From positions 1 to 54,616 of the forward strand of contig NZ_JADEXQ010000035.1 of assembly GCF_015207035.1 (NCBI RefSeq): DNA of 54,616 nt, given 5' to 3'. How positions within the stretch are numbered: position 1 is the first letter of the stretch; the number at the start of each line of letters is the position of its first letter. This DNA comes from Romeriopsis navalis LEGE 11480. GTDB taxonomy: Bacteria; Cyanobacteriota; Cyanobacteriia; Leptolyngbyales; Leptolyngbyaceae. The notes below the pieces were generated by a model. The model saw nothing but the letters and a program-made list of their open reading frames with translations, was not told the DNA's origin and ran no database searches. Shown piece by piece: positions 1 through 5,919 of the stretch. Position numbers and translations under genes: made by a program.

Positions 1-1917
1 AACGCAATCATCATTACCGAGCTGCCTTACCAGGTAAACAAAGCCTCGCTGATTGAGAAAATCGCGGACTTGGCCAATAACGGCAAGGTCGAAGGCATCG
101 CCGATCTGCGCGATGAGAGCGATCGTGAAGGGATTCGCGTCGTGATTGAACTCAAACGTGACACTGACCCCGACAAGCTACTCACCAAGCTCTACCGCCT
201 AACGCCACTCCAAAATAACTTTGGGGTAATTTTCCTGGCGCTATCCGACGGTCAGCCCCGGCAAATGCCGCTGCGACAGCTATTACAGGAATTTTTAGCA
301 TTTCGCGAAGAAACCCTAACCCGCCGCTATCAGCATGAACTCGAACAGCATGAAAATCGGATTCATCTGGTTGAAGGCTGGCTCCAAGCGCTGGACAATA
401 TCGATGCCGTGATCGAAATTCTGCGGGCGGCCCCCGATGGCAGTACGGCAAAACTGGAATTCCAAAATCAGTTTGACTTTAGCGATCGTCAAGCGGATGC
501 GATTCTCGGGATGCCCCTCCGCCGTTTGACCGGCATGGAACGCCAAAACTTAGAAAATGAGTTTGCCGAGTTGAGCGAAAGCATCCAACAGTTGCAAACG
601 CTGTTGGGCGATCGGAAGGAATTACTCAAAGCGCTGAAAAAAGAACTGCGGGGTTTGAAAAAACGCTTTGGGGATGCCCGCCGCACCCGGATTATTGATG
701 TGCCCTCCAGTGGCAAGAAACGCAAAGCCAAACCCCCAGTCAACTTCGGTACAGTTGATACAGCACCCAGTCCAGCGGCCGCAAAGCCCTCCGCCACATC
801 CACAGACACAACCGCACCAACCAACCGCCAGTCCAAACCGCGTCAAACCGCGCCGGATTTAGAACTGACCACCGAGGTGGTGGAAGATAGCCCCCCCGAT
901 ACCGTCAATACGGATGGCACGATTAACTTTGCGCCAATCGCTGAAGTGACGGCCCACACGATGCCTGCGAAAGCCCTGAAACTCATCCCCGACGAACCCG
1001 ATGGCACGCCGGTCGTCGTGGAGTTTCTGGCCAATGGGCATGTCCGCCGCCTGACGCCGGAAACCTTTAATGCGGACGACCGGGAATTCGGCGACGAAAT
1101 AATTACGCAAACCGAAGACAGTCAAATTGGAGCCAGCATGACGGTCTTGCTCAAAACCGGCAAGGCTTACAATCTGGTGATCAAATCGGTGCCACGGATT
1201 GAAATCGAGCCCGAGGGACTGCCGATCACCCAACTCTTACCGCCATCGGCCCAGAATGATCAGGTGATTTCGACCTTCTCCCTGCCCGAAAATCTCGATG
1301 AGCAGTTTGTGATTTTACTGACGGAGAAAGGTCGAATTAAGCGCCTACCCGCGAGCGAACTGAGTGAGCTGAGTAACCGGGGAATCAGCATGATCAAGTT
1401 CAAGGACGAAGATGCTCTGGCCTTCACGGCATTTGCGGATGCCGGGGATCAGATTGTCTTGGCCACGTCCACCGGCCGCATCCTGCGACTCGAAGCGAAC
1501 GATCAACTGCTCCCGGCCAGTAATCGAGCCGCCGCTGGGGTACAAGCCATGCGTATCCTCAAGCGGGAGCAGTTAGTCGGGTTAGGAGTAACGGGCACGG
1601 TTGATCCAGTGTTGCTGGTTTCCGCCGAGGGTTTTGCCAAACGCTTGACCACCCAAACCATCAAACTCTCGCAGCCCGGCGAACTCGGCACCCACATGTT
1701 CCAGTTCTCCAGCAAAACCGATACGATCGTCGCCCTGACCACGGCTTTCCCGGAGGATATCGTAAACCTCCAGACCACAGCGGAGAATCAGTTTGAGCTC
1801 TGCGTCGATGATGCACCGCTCGCCAGTAAAGAACATAAGGGGGAACGGATCGTTGATCTGGAAGCCGATGAGCGGATTGCCGCAGTTTATCTGCCGATGT
1901 TGATGGCGGAAGGGTAA
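1..1917 (+). CDS. DNA gyrase / topoisomerase IV subunit A, C-terminal part (5' end outside window)
   Basis: This is the A subunit of a type IIA topoisomerase, which cuts and rejoins duplex DNA while the B subunit hydrolyses ATP. The frame is open from base 1 (residues NAIIITELPYQVNKASLIEK, a hallmark of GyrA/ParC), so the N-terminal part with the catalytic tyrosine lies upstream of the window. The visible 638 residues hold the end of the breakage-reunion domain, a coiled-coil stretch (about 195-230), a low-complexity linker rich in P, T, A and S (about 235-300), and a beta-pinwheel-like C-terminal domain with repeated GRIKRL/GRILRL strands. I do not see a canonical GyrA box (QRRGGKG); the matching place reads SNRGISMIKF. 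It may therefore be the ParC-like paralogue rather than true gyrase A. The family is certain; the paralogue is not. Confidence 0.9.
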   Translation, partial: NAIIITELPYQVNKASLIEKIADLANNGKVEGIADLRDESDREGIRVVIELKRDTDPDKLLTKLYRLTPLQNNFGVIFLALSDGQPRQMPLRQLLQEFLAFREETLTRRYQHELEQHENRIHLVEGWLQALDNIDAVIEILRAAPDGSTAKLEFQNQFDFSDRQADAILGMPLRRLTGMERQNLENEFAELSESIQQLQTLLGDRKELLKALKKELRGLKKRFGDARRTRIIDVPSSGKKRKAKPPVNFGTVDTAPSPAAAKPSATSTDTTAPTNRQSKPRQTAPDLELTTEVVEDSPPDTVNTDGTINFAPIAEVTAHTMPAKALKLIPDEPDGTPVVVEFLANGHVRRLTPETFNADDREFGDEIITQTEDSQIGASMTVLLKTGKAYNLVIKSVPRIEIEPEGLPITQLLPPSAQNDQVISTFSLPENLDEQFVILLTEKGRIKRLPASELSELSNRGISMIKFKDEDALAFTAFADAGDQIVLATSTGRILRLEANDQLLPASNRAAAGVQAMRILKREQLVGLGVTGTVDPVLLVSAEGFAKRLTTQTIKLSQPGELGTHMFQFSSKTDTIVALTTAFPEDIVNLQTTAENQFELCVDDAPLASKEHKGERIVDLEADERIAAVYLPMLMAEG

Positions 1918-1959
1918 GATTTATGGATTCAGATTCATCGCGATGGTGGGAGTAGTGCG

Positions 1960-3162
1960 ATGGCGAATGTCGCGATCGAAAATGTATATAAGTCCTATCC
2001 CAAACGCCCTAACAGTGATGATTCGGGCGATACTGTCGTACTGCGATCGCTTGACTTAGAAGTTGGGGCAGGGGAATTTCTGGTCTTAGTCGGGCCTTCC
2101 GGCTGCGGTAAAAGCACATTGCTACGGATGATCGCCGGACTCGAAACAATCACCGGCGGCAAGATTCGGATTGGCGATCAAATCGTGAATGATTTGCCCC
2201 CTAAGGCGCGGGACATTGCCATGGTGTTCCAAAGCTATGCGCTATATCCACATTTATCGGTTTACGACAATCTGGCCTTTGGTTTGCGCCGATCGACGAT
2301 GGAAAAGTCTAGCTCACGCTTACCGGATTGGGCGGAGACATTTTTGGTAGAGAGTAGCCGCAAGCTACCGCCAGTATTGCGCTACAAGTCAGCCAAGGAA
2401 AAAGCGATTGGGGCACAGGTCAGGGCCGTGGCCGCAAGCCTGCAAATCGAACAATTGCTCGATCGCTTACCGAAACAACTCTCCGGTGGTCAAAAGCAAC
2501 GGGTGGCCTTGGGCCGCGCCATGGCCCGCCAGCCCCAGGTGTTCCTGATGGACGAGCCACTGTCGAACTTGGATGCCAAGTTGCGGGCCGAAACCCGCAG
2601 CCAGATTGTTAAACTCCAACGCCAACTGGGCACCACCACGATTTACGTGACCCATGATCAAACCGAAGCCATGACCATGGGCGATCGGATTGTGGTGCTT
2701 AACGAGGGCAAAATTCAGCAAATCGCCACCCCGTTAGATTTGTACAATCACCCCAAGAATCGCTTTGTGGCAGAGTTTATTGGTTCGCCACCGATGAACT
2801 TTATTCCGGTCCAGGTGAAAGCGCCACTGACGATCACGCATCCACAGTTTCGCGTGACGTTGCCACCGGAGTTTGAAGAATTACTCAGTCCTTTGGATGG
2901 ACGGTTGGTGTTGCTGGGCTTGCGGCCCGAACATTTTGTCGTCACGGTGCCCGCACCGAAGAATTTACAGGTTAAAGTGGAATTAGTGGAAGCGTTGGGC
3001 AATGAAACCCTCGTCTTTGCTGAGTTTGGCCAAGAACGGCTCCAGGTGCGCATTCCGCCGGAGGTGGTGGTCCGACCCGGCGATGAGTTGTGGCTGGCAA
3101 TTGTCCCGGAAAAGCTCCATTTATTTGACCCCGAAACTGGGTTGAATCTGCAATATCAATAA
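1960..3162 (+). CDS. ugpC: ABC transporter ATP-binding protein, sugar/glycerol-phosphate type (UgpC/MalK-like)
   Basis: This is the cytoplasmic ATPase of a carbohydrate-importing ABC transporter. The 400-residue protein has Walker A GPSGCGKST (45-53), a Q-loop (VFQSYALYPH), the signature LSGGQKQR (174-181), Walker B VFLMDEP (194-200), the D-loop SNLDAK and the switch His in YVTHDQTEAM. A C-terminal TOBE/MalK-type regulatory region follows (about 250-400). Between the FGLR segment and the signature (about 111-160) it carries a stretch clearly longer than in E. coli MalK. The start ATG follows GGTGGGAG. No permease or binding-protein gene is adjacent, as is common for MalK-type ATPases shared by several importers in cyanobacteria. 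The substrate cannot be read from the sequence. Confidence 0.85.
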   Translation: MANVAIENVYKSYPKRPNSDDSGDTVVLRSLDLEVGAGEFLVLVGPSGCGKSTLLRMIAGLETITGGKIRIGDQIVNDLPPKARDIAMVFQSYALYPHLSVYDNLAFGLRRSTMEKSSSRLPDWAETFLVESSRKLPPVLRYKSAKEKAIGAQVRAVAASLQIEQLLDRLPKQLSGGQKQRVALGRAMARQPQVFLMDEPLSNLDAKLRAETRSQIVKLQRQLGTTTIYVTHDQTEAMTMGDRIVVLNEGKIQQIATPLDLYNHPKNRFVAEFIGSPPMNFIPVQVKAPLTITHPQFRVTLPPEFEELLSPLDGRLVLLGLRPEHFVVTVPAPKNLQVKVELVEALGNETLVFAEFGQERLQVRIPPEVVVRPGDELWLAIVPEKLHLFDPETGLNLQYQ

Positions 3163-3183
3163 GCCGATCCTGCCCCTGAATTT

Positions 3184-3861
3184 ATGAATCAACTTTCCCT
3201 CAATGTGTTGGCCATCACTGTTTTCGGGATGACCCTATCGATTTTGCTGGGCCCGCTACTGCACATTCCACCGGCGGTTTCAGTGCTCGGTATTTTGGGA
3301 GTTTTGAGCCTGAGTACAGTCGATGCTGTGGCTTGGGAAAGCAAAGGTTCAACGATATTTCTCGACAGCATTGCGCGGTTTTCAAAGGAGCATCGCGATC
3401 GCGTGGTGCGCCATGAAGCCGGACATTTTTTGGTGGCACAGCAGCTAGGATTTGAGGTGACGGACTATACCCTCAGTGCTTGGGATGCCTTTCGCAAGGG
3501 CAATCGCGGCCAGGGTGGAGTGCAGTTTGATGCGTCGGAACTCGAAGCCGCGATTGTGCAAGGTAATTTATCAGAACAAATGATCGATCGACTCTGTACG
3601 GTTTGGATGGCCGGGATTGCCGCTGAGCAAATTGAGTATGGGGCCGTGGAAGGCGGCGAAGACGATCGATTTACGATGCAGCAAGCCTTGACTCAACTGA
3701 AAATGGTGCCGAATCGCGTTGAGAATAAGCAGCGTTGGGCGACCCTTCAGGCAAAAAGTTTGCTGGAAGCGAATCGGGAAGCCTACGCCGCATTGATCAC
3801 CGCCTTAGAAGCGGGGGCCTCGATCGCGGATTGTTATCAGGCGATCGAAAACGCCTCGTAA
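3184..3861 (+). CDS. Membrane-anchored M41-like (FtsH peptidase domain-like) protein without AAA domain
   Basis: This 225-residue protein resembles only the peptidase half of FtsH. Two hydrophobic segments (about 5-25 and 28-48) predict an N-terminal membrane hairpin. HEAGH at 77-81 is the zinc-binding HEXXH motif. Further on, MAGIAAEQIEYG followed by an acidic GGEDD stretch resembles the FtsH region GGRAAEEVxFG...D that supplies the third zinc ligand. There is no Walker A or AAA module, so any proteolysis would be ATP-independent or need a partner. Small proteins of this kind occur in many cyanobacteria; I know of no assigned substrate. It begins 22 bases after the ABC ATPase stop, which suggests co-transcription, and ends inside a hairpin terminator. 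Confidence 0.75.
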   Translation: MNQLSLNVLAITVFGMTLSILLGPLLHIPPAVSVLGILGVLSLSTVDAVAWESKGSTIFLDSIARFSKEHRDRVVRHEAGHFLVAQQLGFEVTDYTLSAWDAFRKGNRGQGGVQFDASELEAAIVQGNLSEQMIDRLCTVWMAGIAAEQIEYGAVEGGEDDRFTMQQALTQLKMVPNRVENKQRWATLQAKSLLEANREAYAALITALEAGASIADCYQAIENAS

Positions 3862-3885
3862 GCCATGGCTCAACGAGGCGTTTTC
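3847..3885 (+). terminator. Bidirectional hairpin terminator
   Basis: Perfect 12-bp inverted repeat gaaaacgcctcg (3847-3858) / cgaggcgttttc (3874-3885). The loop contains a second small palindrome, agccatggct. It overlaps the stop codon of the M41-like gene and lies between it and the convergent pentapeptide gene, so it can serve both. Confidence 0.7.
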
Positions 3886-3929
3886 GAGTAACATTTGGCA
3901 GGGGAGCGCGAATACTGCTGAGAGTTTCG

Positions 3930-4544
3930 CTATGCGCTCTGCTGCATGGATGGCGTTGCGATGATTTGGCGAATCTCATCAGCTAAGGATTTATCTAAAT
4001 CAACGCCATCAAGAATCGCTGTCGATAGATCAGTTTTACCGAGGAGGGCCTTATCAAGGCAGGCACCGCGCAAGTCAGCTCGATGTAAAACAGCGCCAGT
4101 TAAATTAGCACGGGTCAGATCAGCACCGGCAAGATTAGCACCGGTCAAGTTGGCAAAGCCTAAATCGGCGTTGGCGAGATCGGCTTGATGCAAATTAGCG
4201 TTGGTTAGATTTGCTAATCGCAGATCAGCGTCTTGCAGAGTTGCTTGGGTTAAGTCGGTTTCAGTTAGTACAGCGCGGATTAAATTTGCTCTACCCAGGT
4301 TGGCCAAATGGAATCTGGCTTGGCTCAGATCGGTCTGCCAAAACATCGCTTGGGATAGGTCAGCTTCGGTAAAATCAGACGATCGTAGATCGCTCCGGGA
4401 AAAGTTGGCGTTTGCCAGATAAGCCTGGGCAAAATTCACATCAATCAAGCAGGCTTCACTGACGAAAATACCGCGCAGGCTCATCTGGCCAAAATCACGC
4501 TTGCCATCCGCGTACTGCTTTAGCAGTTCACTACTGTATGGCAT
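3930..4544 (-). CDS. Pentapeptide repeat protein
   Basis: A 204-residue protein built almost wholly from A(D/N)LxX pentapeptides between about residues 25 and 185, for example ADLSQAMFWQTDLSQARF and ANLTNANLHQADLANADL. Such repeats fold into a right-handed quadrilateral beta-helix. No signal peptide or membrane segment is visible, so it is probably cytoplasmic, with a short non-repeat cap at each end. Pentapeptide proteins are abundant in cyanobacteria and mostly unassigned, although some mimic DNA and protect gyrase. A gyrase/topoisomerase subunit gene lies 2 kb away, but that proximity is not evidence of a link. It is convergent with the M41-like gene and has its own start ATG at 4544. Confidence 0.85.
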   Translation of the reverse strand: MPYSSELLKQYADGKRDFGQMSLRGIFVSEACLIDVNFAQAYLANANFSRSDLRSSDFTEADLSQAMFWQTDLSQARFHLANLGRANLIRAVLTETDLTQATLQDADLRLANLTNANLHQADLANADLGFANLTGANLAGADLTRANLTGAVLHRADLRGACLDKALLGKTDLSTAILDGVDLDKSLADEIRQIIATPSMQQSA

Positions 4545-4601
4545 GGCTGTTGTTTTGTATGGGTATGTTAAAAGGCAATTCAGCGTTGACGGCTTGGCGT
4601 C

Positions 4602-4817
4602 TTACTGACCCAACAGAAGGCTGATGAAGCTGTGGCCGGAGAGTGCTTCAGTCAAAAGCAGGGAGACGAAACCGATCATCGCAAAGCGACCGTTCATCAT
4701 TTCAGCGTACTTCGTGAAGCCAGTGTTGACGTTCTCGTCAACATACATCTGAGGCTCTTTGGCAAAGTTGTTGTATACGCCGTTTTCGTCGATTGTTGTG
4801 TAGGTATTGTTCGCCAT
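4602..4817 (-). CDS. hli: High-light-inducible chlorophyll a/b-binding-like protein (Hlip/SCP)
   Basis: A 71-residue single-helix thylakoid protein that binds chlorophyll and carotenoid and protects chlorophyll-protein assembly under excess light. The Hlip signature is clear: YAEMMNGRFAMIGFVSLL matches ExxNGRxAMIGF, where Glu, Asn and Arg bind pigment and pair helices. One membrane helix spans about residues 43-63 and the C-terminus is short. The start is well supported by AAAGGAG eight bases upstream of the ATG. An array of three KTTACAWW repeats sits about 67-93 bases upstream of the start codon, so high-light control through RpaB is likely. I cannot say which Hli paralogue it is. Confidence 0.92.
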   Translation of the reverse strand: MANNTYTTIDENGVYNNFAKEPQMYVDENVNTGFTKYAEMMNGRFAMIGFVSLLLTEALSGHSFISLLLGQ

Positions 4818-4883
4818 GAGAATTGCTCCTTTAGTTTACAGAACTCACGCCAAGACACTTGAAATGAAACTTGCGACTGGGCG

Positions 4884-4910
4884 TTTGTAACCTTATGTAA
4901 ACAATGTAAC
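4884..4910 (-). promoter_or_regulatory. HLR1-like (RpaB-binding) triple repeat upstream of hli
   Basis: Read on the minus strand, three octamers match (G/T)TTACA(A/T)(A/T): GTTACATT, TTTACATA and GTTACAAA. The last two are separated by exactly two bases, as in the described HLR1 element; the first two by one base. The position upstream of an Hlip gene fits the known RpaB targets. RpaB binding itself is inferred. Confidence 0.7.
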
Positions 4911-5175
4911 GAAAAGTTTACAAAACTGCAAGTGCCTACTTCAGATTTTCTCAGAAAAGTCTGGACTTAGAGCCAGCTTTATTCGCTGCAAGGCTTTATG
5001 CGCAGTGGTTTTAAGGCAATCTTAAGCAAATCTTATATCTGAATCTTATTTGTTAAAAACGTTGCAATCGAGAAGCCTTGGGGCCGATCGCGTATTCCAT
5101 CGATCGGTCTGCGAACCTCGATGCGATCGATTTATGCATAGTCAGCGGCTATATGTAGGCAGCGATATTGAGGGG
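4911..5175. other. Intergenic region upstream of hli
   Basis: No coding frame of good quality was recognised here. Together with 4818-4910 this is the spacer between hli and the MazG-like gene. Beyond the HLR1-like repeats there is one further isolated TTTACA-type word near 4916-4922, and the remainder is AT-rich and unassigned. Confidence 0.4.
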
Positions 5176-5640
5176 CTAACGGTTATCACCGCTGCCGTGG
5201 AGGACGCCTCGGGCTTGACGATCGCGCAATTTATCGATGTTTGCTTGGAGCAAGTCGGTGGTTTGGGCGATCGTCGCTTGCTGGACGGCGGTGGTCCAGA
5301 TGCAGCCGACGGCGGTGAGGATATTGGTGCGTTTGGTGTCGTCGCCGCCGTCGCGGTGCCATTTTTTGACGCCTTCTGCTAGGAGCATAAGGATTTCAGC
5401 TTCGCTGAGGTCGGGGTTGGTGTGGGTGAGTGCAGTGTCGATGTCGGTTTTCAGTTCGGAGCAAATCTGAGCACAGTACCAAGCCACGTCGCCGGCTTCT
5501 TTCGGTTTGTCGTCCCCTGTGGCGAGTTTCCATTCTTGGAATTCGCCGATGAGGCCGAGGGTGGGATACCAGAGGTTGGAGTCGCGGTCTGGGTAGAGGG
5601 CGGTTTGGCGGGAGGCGGTTTGATAGGTTGCGAGGTCCAT
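5176..5640 (-). CDS. MazG-like nucleoside triphosphate pyrophosphohydrolase
   Basis: An all-alpha NTP pyrophosphatase-type protein of 154 residues. Such enzymes hydrolyse (d)NTPs to the monophosphate and pyrophosphate and are often house-cleaning enzymes. The metal-binding pattern ExxE...ExxD is seen in GLIGEFQEWK and KEAGDVAWY. The rest is helical with no membrane segment. The ATG at 5640 (MDLATYQ) is preferred to an in-frame GTG at 5667; neither has a strong ribosome-binding site. A palindromic repeat element begins 28 bases upstream of the start and may carry or disturb its promoter. The nucleotide substrate cannot be predicted. Confidence 0.75.
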   Translation of the reverse strand: MDLATYQTASRQTALYPDRDSNLWYPTLGLIGEFQEWKLATGDDKPKEAGDVAWYCAQICSELKTDIDTALTHTNPDLSEAEILMLLAEGVKKWHRDGGDDTKRTNILTAVGCIWTTAVQQATIAQTTDLLQANIDKLRDRQARGVLHGSGDNR

Positions 5641-5667
5641 GGTGGAAGTCAGAGGGTGGGATAACAC

Positions 5668-5753
5668 GGTTGTGATCCCCCTGAATCCCCCTTAAAAAGG
5701 GGGACTTTAACGACTTCCCCCCTTTTTAAGGGGGGCTAGGGGGGATCACAACC
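5668..5753. repeat. 86-bp palindromic intergenic repeat (MITE-like)
   Basis: The ends are a perfect 13-bp inverted repeat, ggttgtgatcccc (5668-5680) / ggggatcacaacc (5741-5753). Inside are two GC-clamped palindromes around ttaaaaa / tttttaa flanked by runs of C and G. The whole element folds into one long imperfect hairpin or two side-by-side hairpins. Similar CCCCCTTAAAAAGGGGG repeats are scattered between genes in many cyanobacterial genomes (from memory, not searched). No coding capacity. Confidence 0.75.
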
Positions 5754-5919
5754 CAAGCAAAAAACAATCAATAGAGTGCAGCCAGAACATAGACTACCAG
5801 CTTTCCCATTCCCTCCAGCAGCAACCAGAACACCCAAATCCACCAAACAATCCGCAGGATTCTCCCATCCGCTACAATTCAAACAATCGCGACTGATTAC
5901 CCCCATTCCCTGTATCGCC

